From Thermoflexibacter sp. (lineage in GTDB: Bacteria; Bacteroidota; Bacteroidia; Cytophagales; Thermoflexibacteraceae), in NCBI GenBank assembly GCA_025455345.1, contig JALOMS010000098.1, positions 1-11,078 on the forward strand: DNA of 11,078 nucleotides, written 5' to 3'. The position numbers were made by a program, and so were the translations under genes. The notes below the pieces were generated by a model that was given only the letters and a program-made list of their open reading frames with translations, ran no database searches and was not told the DNA's origin. Below are positions 1 through 5,943 of this stretch, piece after piece. Within the stretch, counting starts at the first letter, position 1. Every line of letters starts with the position of its first letter.

Positions 1-630
1 CAAACCAGAAACCGTAATGATTTCTGCAATGGACTTTGCGCCTTTGGTCAGTACCTCGTCTGCTTGGTTAAATGCTTCTTTGACGGAAGTATTGCCGTAA
101 ATTTCCTTCAAACGGTTATTCAAAATCACAATCACTGCGTCACAGTTGGCGCGCAATTCTGCCAGACCGTCTTCTGCTCTTTTGTACTTAGGCTTGCCTT
201 CAAAACCGAAAGGAAAAGTAACAATCCCTACGGTGAGGATACCCATTTCCTTCGCAATTTGGGCAATGACAGGAGCCGCACCTGTGCCTGTTCCTCCGCC
301 CATACCTGCGGTGATGAACACCATTTTGGTATTGCTCGCCAAGATGTTGCGAATTTCATCTTTGCTTTCCATAGCGGCAGTTTTGCCTCTTTCAGGGTTT
401 GCACCCGCGCCCAATCCTTTGGTAGAATTGATACCAATTTGGATTTTATTGATGACAGGACTCATTTGCAGAGCCTGAATATCTGTGTTGGCAACATAAA
501 ATTCTACGCCTCTAATGCCTTGGCGAAACATGTGGTTTACGGCGTTGCTACCTCCGCCGCCCACGCCAATGACCTTGATAATAGAGGTTTCATTGGTAGG
601 ATAATCAAATTCGTAAGTGCGCTCTTTCAT
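1..630 (-). CDS. ftsZ: Cell division protein FtsZ, N-terminal 210 residues (3' end beyond window)
   Basis: FtsZ is the tubulin-like GTPase that polymerises into the cytokinetic Z-ring on the inner face of the membrane. The minus frame opens with ATG at 630-628 (MKERTYEFDYPTNE) and stays open to the window edge. Visible motifs are the nucleotide-binding GVGGGGSNAVN (residues 22-32), GLGAGANPERGK (72-83), and the tubulin signature GGGTGTG (111-117) followed by AAP. The window ends after ...IAEIITVSGL, just before the place where FtsZ proteins carry the T7 synergy loop (NxDxxD) that completes the GTPase site of the next subunit. That loop and the C-terminal tail that would bind FtsA are therefore not visible. 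The gene is last of the dcw run and lies 212 nt after ftsA, a wide gap for this pair. A perfect 14-bp tandem repeat sits 10 nt before the start codon, and I see no Shine-Dalgarno site. Identity is certain; completeness cannot be judged. Confidence 0.97.
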   Translation of the reverse strand, partial: MKERTYEFDYPTNETSIIKVIGVGGGGSNAVNHMFRQGIRGVEFYVANTDIQALQMSPVINKIQIGINSTKGLGAGANPERGKTAAMESKDEIRNILASNTKMVFITAGMGGGTGTGAAPVIAQIAKEMGILTVGIVTFPFGFEGKPKYKRAEDGLAELRANCDAVIVILNNRLKEIYGNTSVKEAFNQADEVLTKGAKSIAEIITVSGL

Positions 631-640
631 AGTTTAAATA

Positions 641-670
641 GTTATGAGTGATGAGTTATGAGTGATGAGT
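641..670. repeat. 14-bp tandem repeat in the ftsZ leader (TTATGAGT-type repeat)
   Basis: GTTATGAGTGATGA occurs twice back to back (641-654 and 655-668), followed by GT. It lies 10 nt upstream of the ftsZ start codon. Related A/T-rich words (ttatgagt, ttgagttataagtgatgag, gaattatgaatgatgaatta) recur in other intergenic regions of this window (about 793-812, 3053-3083, 3311-3338, 9943-9973). This points to a dispersed intergenic repeat type rather than a gene-specific signal. Function is unknown. Confidence 0.8.
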
Positions 671-842
671 TTTTTTCACTTAGTTCATAACCCTATTGAT
701 GACTTTACTATGTTTTATGTTTTTTAATTAGAAAATTATGAAATTCATTACCTTAAAGTTACAAATTATTTATTATCAGAGCATTATCACATTTATAACT
801 CATAATTCATAATCGCAACGGCGAACCGCTTATAACTAAGAA
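671..842. other. ftsA-ftsZ intergenic region, A/T-rich with degenerate repeats
   Basis: This forms most of the 212-nt spacer between ftsA and ftsZ. It is A/T-rich, and near 790-842 holds two spaced copies of a TTATAACT-like word around a short GC-rich core (gcaacggcgaaccgc). The first copy is in inverted orientation relative to the 14-bp tandem repeat at 641-670. I see no convincing Bacteroidota promoter: a TAATTTG word on the minus strand near 752-758 is one base short of the TAnnTTTG consensus and has no clear upstream TTG. I see no ORF and no strong terminator. Confidence 0.4.
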
Positions 843-2165
843 TTAATAATTGCGTTCGTCAAAATCATCAATCAATAACTCTTTGGTTTTGCGAATGATA
901 TTGCTGAAAAAGTCCCCTTTGCTTACTTGTGGTTTGCCTGTTACCTGCTTACCGCCTGTTTGTGTAGGTGCATACGCTTGATGAGCATTTTTGAGGTAGT
1001 TTTCCTCGCGCTCGTCTATGGTTTTGAAACCTGCCAACACCAAGCCCATCGTAGTGGCATACATTGGCAACTTCACCATTTCCTCACGGCTCTTTCCCAA
1101 ATATTCGTTGGGGTAGCCAATGCGCGTATCCAAGCCCGTTTTTAGCTCAAAAAGAGGCTGTAAATTAAGCAGTTGTGCGCCACCACCTGTGATGACTACG
1201 CCACCCGCCAAGCGATTCGCATAGCCCGATTTCATAATTTCAGAGTGAACTAACTCTATGATTTCCTCCATTCTCGCCTCTATGATTCGAGCCAAATTTT
1301 TGATAGAAATTTCTTTGGGTGTTCTACCCCTAATGCCAGGAATAGAAACCACTTCACTTTCTGTTGCTTCTTCTGATAGCGTATTGCCGAACTTTACTTT
1401 GAGCAATTCCGCTTGATTGTCAAGGACTTGACAGCCATGCTTGATGTCAGAGGTAATAATATCTCCTCCAAACGGAATAACCGCAGTGTGGCGAATAATG
1501 CCATCGTAGAAAATCGCAATGTCCGTAGTGCCGCCGCCAATATCCACCAGCGCAATACCTGCCTCTTTTTCTTCTTCGCTGAGGACAGCCATACTCGAAG
1601 CCAAAGGCTCTAAAATCAGGTTTTCTATCTGCAAACCTGCACGCTCTACGGCACGTTTGATGTTTTTGATAGCGTTTGTTTGCGCTGTAATGATGTGAAA
1701 ATCAGCTTCTAACTTCACACCTGCCATGCCTACGGGGTCTTTGATGTTTTCCTCGTAGTCCACAATGTAGTGCTGTGGCATGACGTGAATAATCTCTGTA
1801 CCTGGTTCAGTAACAATGCGATACATATCGTTGGTCAGGCGGTTGAGGTCTTCCAACGTAATTTCGTCATTGTCAGAACTGCGGGTAATGCTCCCGCGAT
1901 GTCTGAAACTTTTGATGTGTTTGCCAGCGATACCTACATTGACCACACCAATTTTGATGTCTGAATTTTTTTCAGCTTCCTCGATTGCCTGAATAATGCT
2001 GTCGGTTGTCTTGTGAATGTTAGAAACAATGCCCTCCTTCACGCCGTCAGAGTTCGCCTTGCCTACGCCCAAGATTTCCAGTTTTCCGTACTCATTTATG
2101 CGACCAACCATCGCACAAATTTTTGTCGTACCAATGTCGAGTCCTACTACAATTTTTTCGTTCAT
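843..2165 (-). CDS. ftsA: Cell division protein FtsA
   Basis: FtsA is an actin-like ATPase that tethers FtsZ filaments to the cytoplasmic membrane and recruits later divisome proteins. The 440-residue product shows the actin-fold motifs in order: phosphate-1 VVGLDIGTTK (6-15), phosphate-2 ALVDIGGGTTD (205-215) and the adenosine motif GGVVITGGGAQL (321-332). The FtsA-specific 1C (SHS2-like) region lies between the first two motifs. A low-complexity linker (about 395-415, TQTGGKQVTGKP) leads to the C-terminal stretch FFSNIIRKTKELL (419-431), which fits the amphipathic membrane-targeting helix expected in FtsA. Length is slightly above that of the enterobacterial protein. The ATG at 2165 gives MNEKIVVGLDIG, the normal family start. 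It follows ftsQ after 117 nt largely occupied by a GC-rich repeat, and precedes ftsZ. Nothing appears broken. Confidence 0.97.
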   Translation of the reverse strand: MNEKIVVGLDIGTTKICAMVGRINEYGKLEILGVGKANSDGVKEGIVSNIHKTTDSIIQAIEEAEKNSDIKIGVVNVGIAGKHIKSFRHRGSITRSSDNDEITLEDLNRLTNDMYRIVTEPGTEIIHVMPQHYIVDYEENIKDPVGMAGVKLEADFHIITAQTNAIKNIKRAVERAGLQIENLILEPLASSMAVLSEEEKEAGIALVDIGGGTTDIAIFYDGIIRHTAVIPFGGDIITSDIKHGCQVLDNQAELLKVKFGNTLSEEATESEVVSIPGIRGRTPKEISIKNLARIIEARMEEIIELVHSEIMKSGYANRLAGGVVITGGGAQLLNLQPLFELKTGLDTRIGYPNEYLGKSREEMVKLPMYATTMGLVLAGFKTIDEREENYLKNAHQAYAPTQTGGKQVTGKPQVSKGDFFSNIIRKTKELLIDDFDERNY

Positions 2166-2203
2166 TTTACTTAGTTAATTTGCATTTTATATTTTGTTTG
2201 TCA

Positions 2204-2277
2204 GCCCCACCCCCAGCCCCTCCCCAAAGGAGAGGGGTGTTTTAAGCCCTCCCAGAAGGGGAGGGTTTGGGTGGGGC
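2204..2277. repeat. GC-rich GCCCCACCC inverted element between ftsQ and ftsA (full copy)
   Basis: Perfect 9-bp termini GCCCCACCC (2204-2212) and GGGTGGGGC (2269-2277) enclose two internal hairpin-forming blocks (ctccccaaaggagag and ccctcccagaaggggaggg). A half copy of the same element lies at 8561-8593 before ftsW. Each half carries four G-runs on one strand: minus strand 2225-2205 (runs of 4, 4, 5 and 4) and plus strand 2258-2276 (4, 3, 3 and 4). The element could therefore form either a long hairpin or G-quadruplexes. It fills most of the 117-nt ftsQ-ftsA spacer and stands out in an A/T-rich intergenic background. Confidence 0.85.
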
Positions 2278-2282
2278 AAATG

Positions 2283-3044
2283 TCATTCACAAACTATCTG
2301 ATTATCAAAACCTAACTTTATTTTTTTGTACTTATTCCAGCCTTTGGCAGGGATAATTTTGTCGTAGAAAAGCCTTAACTTTTCCAATTTCGCAGGGTAG
2401 TCTTCTACCAAGCCAAACTCAATTGCATGATTTCCAATTTGTGGATATATCGTCAGGTTATCGTATTCATCAATGTCAATTTCTGTGATTTGTGCTTTCC
2501 AAAACGCCTCATTTTCAATATATTTCAAAAAGTCAAACAGTGGTTTGCCCAAGTTTTTTGTCAGTTTACTTTCCTTGTCGTAAATATGCTCCATGCCCTT
2601 GCCTGTGAGCAAAATCACTCTTGGCGTATAGTCAGGCGAAAGCGGCAACCATTCTCCTTCCTTGCCTATGTAATTGCCTTTGCCGTCATTTTTTACCATT
2701 CTGGCAATCGGTTGAGAAGGAATGATATTCACCACCAAGTTCCCTTTCAAATCTCTTGATACCTGACAATCAGACACAAAGCCCGCTTCTTCCTCAATTT
2801 TCTTCTCGATTTCTGCCAAGTCCGCATTAAGCAGTTTGCCCTCTGCGGTTTGCTGAATCCCCTGCCCGTCAATGATACTGCGTACCCTGTTTTCGTTAAT
2901 CAGGTTGGGCGCAGTCGCTTCCTCAATCTTAACGACTACGTTGCTGTAAGGCTTGTCGCTATTGCGGAACAAACTCCCAAAAGCCACTGCCGTTAGCACT
3001 GCCATTGCACCCAAAAATATTTTTACCCAAAGTTTTAGTTTCAT
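2283..3044 (-). CDS. ftsQ: Cell division protein FtsQ (Bacteroidota type)
   Basis: FtsQ is a bitopic divisome protein whose periplasmic domain connects early and late division proteins. The 253-residue product has a short cytoplasmic end, one signal-anchor helix (about residues 5-26, LWVKIFLGAMAVLTAVAFGS), then a periplasmic part. The region about 34-110 fits a POTRA domain. It is followed by PIARM (112-116) and the YIGKEGEWLPLSPDYTPRVILLTG stretch (125-148), which is the most recognisable conserved block of Bacteroidota FtsQ proteins. The ATG at 3044 puts the anchor at the N-terminus. Position just before ftsA and ftsZ supports the call. In most Bacteroidota murC precedes this gene; here an ATE-like gene sits upstream, across a 274-nt repeat-rich spacer. 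Confidence 0.93.
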   Translation of the reverse strand: MKLKLWVKIFLGAMAVLTAVAFGSLFRNSDKPYSNVVVKIEEATAPNLINENRVRSIIDGQGIQQTAEGKLLNADLAEIEKKIEEEAGFVSDCQVSRDLKGNLVVNIIPSQPIARMVKNDGKGNYIGKEGEWLPLSPDYTPRVILLTGKGMEHIYDKESKLTKNLGKPLFDFLKYIENEAFWKAQITEIDIDEYDNLTIYPQIGNHAIEFGLVEDYPAKLEKLRLFYDKIIPAKGWNKYKKIKLGFDNQIVCE

Positions 3045-3318
3045 CTTTTTCTTGAATTATGAATGATGAATTATAAATTACGAATGTTTTTATAATTATT
3101 GATAACCAATATTTTGCTTTATTCCGTAGGAATTAAATATTGGTAGCACTTAATTCCTTTTTTCGATTTAAGAACTCTGTTAAGAGTTCAACTTTTGCTT
3201 TCATATTCAACTCCTCATGGAGTTGGAAATTGACAATGATTCCTTTTTTCTACCAATATTGAATCCCGCAGTGGAACTGCCTAATGGGATTGCCTAATCA
3301 GGTTTACTTTATTCATAA
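3045..3318. repeat. Repeat-rich spacer with several palindromes (ftsQ / ATE-like junction)
   Basis: The 274-nt spacer contains ATTCC-gta-GGAAT (3121-3133), GAACTCT-gtta-AGAGTTC (3172-3189) and CAACTCC-tcat-GGAGTTG (3208-3225). A looser AATCCC/GGGATT pair follows (3262-3291), with a direct TGCCTAAT repeat at 3278 and 3291. A 10-bp inverted pair ATATTGGTAG (3137-3146) and CTACCAATAT (3250-3259) encloses the middle palindromes. Both ends carry TTATGAAT-type A/T-rich repeats in opposite orientation (about 3053-3090 and 3311-3338). The word TTTTCTACCAATATTGAA (3246-3263) recurs exactly at 7268-7285. I see no ORF; this reads as nested dispersed repeats. Confidence 0.8.
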
Positions 3319-4074
3319 TCAATAACTCACAACTCCTAACTTAAAAAGGTCTGCTTCTCTCTTTTCCTCATCACTTTTGCATAAGCGTTTAAGCAGTTCA
3401 TTGTCATTATTCCACTTTACACCGTCAAAAAACTCTGTGCCTTTGTGGTCGCGGACTTTGTAAAGTGCCTTTTCTTTGTAGCAAGTGCCTAAGTAGCAGT
3501 ACCTTAGTCCATTGTTCTTTGCCCAGCGAATCACTTTCCACATCATCCACTTGCCCAAGGAAAGTTTCATGTATTCTATATCATAAAACGAAAACCAATA
3601 GTGCAACATTTCGCCTTCCAAAGCGGTAAATACGTAGCCAAGTATCTGATTTTCATTCTTAAAGGCAAAAATATGTGTCAATAATTCTCTGCTCAATACA
3701 TAATCTAATCTATCACTCGCCATATTTCCCCCGCTAAATCGCTCCTCTGCGTACTCTGTACAAAACTGTTGAAATTCAGGTGCTTGCAAGTCAAATTTAC
3801 TTTTTTCTATGACTTCTACTTGTACATTTAGTTCTGCTATTTTTCTATCTACTCTCCTATTTTCCGAGCTATCTTCAAAGTTTGCCAAGCTCACTCTCAG
3901 GCTACGCGCCATGTAAAATATATCGCTCTCTATCTGATAGTTACCCGTATAAGGCAAAAATCCCTTGCTATAAATTTCGGGCATTTCGCTGTTGTTTTCT
4001 TTTATGCAATAAACCGCATAAGAGAATGTATAAGTATTATAATCTGTCTGATATTCAGAGTAAAAGGTTTTCAT
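3319..4074 (-). CDS. Arginyl-tRNA-protein transferase-like (ATE/Bpt-related, GNAT fold) protein
   Basis: The 251-residue protein resembles bacterial aminoacyl-tRNA-protein transferases, which attach an amino acid from tRNA to the N-terminus of proteins and so create N-degrons. FYMARSLRVSLANFEDSSENRRVDRK (53-78, split here as FYMARSLRVSL and ANFEDSSENRRVDRK) aligns in pattern with the CxxCxPxRxxxxxFxxSxxxRRxxxRN block of that family. ILGYVFTALEGEMLHYWFSF (144-163) and LGKWMMWKVIRWAKNNGLRYCYLGTCY (173-199) match the family's GNAT-like core, and KVRDHKGTEFFDGVKW (206-221) resembles the closing segment. The N-terminal cysteine pairs typical of the family are not present. ATG at 4074 is chosen. 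The last residues and stop (GVVSY, TGA) fall in an A/T-rich repeat. The gene sits where murC is expected, between murG and ftsQ, with repeats on both sides. It could instead be another GNAT acyltransferase; substrate is unknown. Confidence 0.6.
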   Translation of the reverse strand: MKTFYSEYQTDYNTYTFSYAVYCIKENNSEMPEIYSKGFLPYTGNYQIESDIFYMARSLRVSLANFEDSSENRRVDRKIAELNVQVEVIEKSKFDLQAPEFQQFCTEYAEERFSGGNMASDRLDYVLSRELLTHIFAFKNENQILGYVFTALEGEMLHYWFSFYDIEYMKLSLGKWMMWKVIRWAKNNGLRYCYLGTCYKEKALYKVRDHKGTEFFDGVKWNNDNELLKRLCKSDEEKREADLFKLGVVSY

Positions 4075-4077
4075 TTG

Positions 4078-4128
4078 TTAAATAGTTGAATAGCTAAATA
4101 GTGATAATAGTTTGATAGTTAAATAGTT
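4078..4128. repeat. AACTATTTAAC-type A/T-rich repeat upstream of the ATE-like gene
   Basis: Imperfect reiterations of taaatagttgaatagctaaata and atagttaaatagtta lie directly before the ATE-like start codon. Similar sequence flanks the S23-type gene on both sides (5910-5943 and 6355-6388) and reappears over the murG stop (4305-4332). This is a dispersed intergenic repeat type in this genome segment. It continues directly into the S23-like coding remnant at 4127-4159. Confidence 0.7.
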
Positions 4129-4159
4129 ATTCTGATAATTTTTGTTTTGTAATTTTCAA
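4127..4159 (-). pseudogene. Remnant of an S23/four-helix-bundle gene: last ten codons and stop
   Basis: Read on the minus strand from 4159, this 33-nt stretch gives L-K-I-T-K-Q-K-L-S-E-stop. The intact four-helix-bundle gene at 5944-6342 ends I-K-I-T-K-Q-K-L-S-E-stop. By hand alignment 28 of 33 bases agree. Three of the five differences are synonymous (two AAA/AAG, one TTA/CTA), which suggests descent from a related functional gene rather than a recent copy of this one. Similarity continues past the stop into the AACTATTTAAC-type repeat. On the 5' side it is cut off by a small palindrome (ATCTC-gta-GAGAT, 4159-4171), so nothing else of the gene remains. Confidence 0.6.
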
Positions 4160-4283
4160 TCTCGTAGAGATGAACGTTTTGTAATAAATCCGCTATGTTA
4201 ATTTTACAAAGTCCCGTTAGGGATGTAACCGAATACATTGTTTCGTGCCTACGGCACTACAAAACGGTCGTGCCTAACGGCAC
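4159..4283. repeat. Cluster of four GTA/GTTA-loop palindromes between murG and the ATE-like gene
   Basis: Four short perfect palindromes follow one another: ATCTC-gta-GAGAT (4159-4171), TCCC-gtta-GGGA (4212-4223), GTGCC-tac-GGCAC (4245-4257) and GTGCC-taac-GGCAC (4270-4283). Stems differ (the last two share one), but each loop is GTA or GTTA or its complement. The same architecture occurs at 3121, 3172, 7241 and 7284. The cluster fills the 232-nt spacer where murC would normally follow murG. I see no ORF here. Confidence 0.8.
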
Positions 4284-4306
4284 TTTTACTTATTTCATTA
4301 TTTTAA

Positions 4307-5398
4307 CTATCCAACTATTCTAACTATTTCATTTACAATCTCTTTTGACGCATTTGGCTTCCCTAATTTCTTTATATTTGCTACTAAAATCTTCTGTTTT
4401 TCTTCATCTTTTAATAATTCTAAGGTCTTTATAATCAATAGGTTACTTGCTTCATTGTCTTTCACCAAGATTGCGGCGTTTTCGTTTACTAATGCCATCG
4501 CGTTTTTGGTTTGGTGGTCCTCGGCAACGTTGGGCGAAGGCACTAAGATTGTCGGTTTTCCTGCCAAGCAAAGTTCGGAAACGGATAACGCGCCTGCTCT
4601 GGAAATGACTACGTCCGCACAAGCGTAAGCATAGTTCATTTCATAAATAAAATCTTTGACATATAAACTTTTGTTATTCAATGTATTAGCAAAATTTTTC
4701 ATTTCCTCAAAGTAAATTTTTCCTGTCTGCCAAATCACTTGATAACCTTGTGCAAGCAGTTCGCCTACACCACTTTTGAGGCAATTATTAATCGTTCTTG
4801 CGCCGAGGCTACCGCCCAAGACCAAGACTGTTTTTTTATTTTCCGATAAGTCAAAGAACTTAAATGCTTCATTTCTAATATTTTCCAAATCAGTAATGTC
4901 CTTGCGAACAGGATTCCCACAAAAGATAATTTTTTCTTTGGGGAAGTAGCGTTCCATGTTTGGGTACGCCACGCAAATCTTATCTACTGACTTGCTCACC
5001 AATCTATTCGTTAGTCCTGCGTGGCTATTTTGCTCTTGGATTAGGGTTTTAACTCCCTGCCAAACAGCTACTTGCATGATTGCGCCACTTGCATAACCAC
5101 CTACTCCAATCACTGCGTCAGGTTTGAAATCTTTTACTATTTTCCATGCTTTCCACAAACTTTGCACGAGTTTGAAGGGAAAACTTAGGTTCTCTAAGGT
5201 CAATTTCCTTTGCAAGCCCCGAATCGGCAAGCCTATGATTTTAAAACCTGCTTTGGGTACTTTTTCCATTTCCATTTTGCCCTCTGCTCCTACAAAAAGT
5301 ATTTCACAATCAGGTATTTGTGCTTTTAATTCTTGGGCGATTGCAATTGCGGGGTAAATATGCCCGCCTGTTCCACCGCCACTGATAATAAATTTCAT
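4307..5398 (-). CDS. murG: MurG, lipid II-forming N-acetylglucosaminyltransferase
   Basis: MurG transfers GlcNAc from UDP-GlcNAc to lipid I on the inner membrane face, making lipid II. Taking ATG at 5398 gives 363 residues beginning MKFIISGGGTGGH, with the N-terminal glycine loop at 7-13. QEQNSHAGLTN (121-131), GNPVR (about 161-165), GGSLGA (195-200), RAGALSVSEL (267-276) and PSPNVAEDHQTKNA (287-300) are the expected GT-B family 28 landmarks. An in-frame upstream codon at 5434 would add 12 residues, but these lie inside the left arm of a long inverted repeat and precede the conserved start, so I reject it. The last codons (EIVRIVG and TAG) run into an AACTATTTAAC-type repeat. FtsW normally abuts this gene upstream in Bacteroidota; here four other genes intervene. 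Confidence 0.96.
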   Translation of the reverse strand: MKFIISGGGTGGHIYPAIAIAQELKAQIPDCEILFVGAEGKMEMEKVPKAGFKIIGLPIRGLQRKLTLENLSFPFKLVQSLWKAWKIVKDFKPDAVIGVGGYASGAIMQVAVWQGVKTLIQEQNSHAGLTNRLVSKSVDKICVAYPNMERYFPKEKIIFCGNPVRKDITDLENIRNEAFKFFDLSENKKTVLVLGGSLGARTINNCLKSGVGELLAQGYQVIWQTGKIYFEEMKNFANTLNNKSLYVKDFIYEMNYAYACADVVISRAGALSVSELCLAGKPTILVPSPNVAEDHQTKNAMALVNENAAILVKDNEASNLLIIKTLELLKDEEKQKILVANIKKLGKPNASKEIVNEIVRIVG

Positions 5399-5413
5399 GC
5401 TATCTGTATTTTT

Positions 5414-5483
5414 ACCACTAAGGCACGAAGACACTAAGAAAATTGCATTTTAAAATTACTTCGTGGCTTTGTGTCTTAGTGGT
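5414..5483. repeat. Long hairpin of 8-bp RCACKAAG-like units (copy 1), HD gene / murG spacer
   Basis: Two 25-nt arms (5414-5438 and 5459-5483) pair around a 20-nt loop. The left arm is made of three 8-bp units, CCACTAAG, GCACGAAG and ACACTAAG. The reverse complement of the right arm reads CCACTAAG, ACACAAAG, CCACGAAG. The element starts 3 nt after the HD-gene stop and ends 15 nt before murG, so it fills most of the 88-nt spacer. A second copy lies at 8627-8704. In RNA it would be a strong stem without a clear U-tract, so a terminator role is possible but not shown. Confidence 0.85.
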
Positions 5484-5486
5484 GAC

Positions 5487-5909
5487 CTAATTATAATTCA
5501 CCAACTCTCGATACGCTTTTAGATATTTATTTAGTCTTTCCGTATCGTTTTCAGATACTTGGCGTAACCTGCGAATATCCATATTGTCTTCTAAGTCATT
5601 GATTTTCACTTTTATTGCCAAAGGATTTTCCTTCACTCTCTCTATAAACTCTTCGTAACTTTCTCCTTCGCGCTTTGTCAAACTGTCCAAGGCTTGAATA
5701 ATCTTCATTGAAAAGCCTTCTGCCTCTAATTTTTCCAAAGTCCAAGCCGTATCTTCTACTACATCATGCAGGAGTGCGGTGATTTTTTCATCTTCGCTCT
5801 TGCTCCTTGCCATGACCTGAAAAATATGCAAGATGTACGGCTTTCCTGCCTTGTCCGTCTGTCCCTTGTGCGCCTCAATCGCTATTTCGATTGCCCGTTG
5901 TAAATTCAT
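5487..5909 (-). CDS. Small HD-domain phosphohydrolase of RelA/SpoT type
   Basis: This 140-residue protein matches the hydrolase half of RelA/SpoT proteins without a synthetase domain, as in small alarmone hydrolases. Metal-binding and catalytic signature positions are visible: H14 in EAHKGQTDKAGKPYILH, H28, the HD pair H48-D49 in LLHDVVEDT, E52-D53, and D105 with N109 in KINDLEDNMDIRR. The usual HP after PYI is HI here (H28-I29). The likely reaction is manganese-dependent removal of the 3'-pyrophosphate of (p)ppGpp or a related nucleotide, but the substrate is inferred from fold only. ATG at 5909 gives the standard MNLQRAIEIAIEAHKGQ start. It lies 34 nt after the S23-type gene and 88 nt before murG; the spacing does not argue for tight coupling with either. 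Confidence 0.8.
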   Translation of the reverse strand: MNLQRAIEIAIEAHKGQTDKAGKPYILHIFQVMARSKSEDEKITALLHDVVEDTAWTLEKLEAEGFSMKIIQALDSLTKREGESYEEFIERVKENPLAIKVKINDLEDNMDIRRLRQVSENDTERLNKYLKAYRELVNYN

Positions 5910-5943
5910 AAATACAGTAGTTAAATAATTAATTGTTAGATAG
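5910..5943. repeat. AACTATTTAAC-type repeat downstream of the four-helix-bundle gene
   Basis: The 34-nt spacer between the four-helix-bundle stop and the HD-gene start consists of tagttaaataattaattgtt-like A/T repeats. Their last part matches sequence just beyond the stop of the remnant at 4127-4159. The repeat and the S23-type 3' end therefore occur together at two places. Confidence 0.6.

Noticed and set aside
64..651. Long plus-strand open frame opposite ftsZ
   Set aside because: It is antisense to the strongly conserved FtsZ coding frame, has no recognisable domain, and arises from codon bias of the real gene. The same holds for other plus-strand frames opposite ftsA, ftsQ, murG, ftsW and mraY.
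745..765. Possible ftsZ promoter (TAATTTG on the minus strand)
   Set aside because: It is one base short of the Bacteroidota TAnnTTTG -7 element and no TTG -33 partner is visible at the right distance.
2204..2277. Rho-independent terminator between ftsQ and ftsA
   Set aside because: The stem is strong but no U-tract follows on the minus strand, and a half copy occurs in the ftsW leader, so a dispersed repeat is the better reading.
3121..3300. CRISPR-like array of short repeats
   Set aside because: The palindromes have different sequences and irregular spacing, and there are no constant direct repeats with uniform spacers or cas genes.
5399..5434. Upstream start giving MurG 12 extra residues
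   Set aside because: The extension lies partly in the arm of the long hairpin repeat and precedes the conserved MKFIISGGGTGGH start; ATG at 5398 is preferred.
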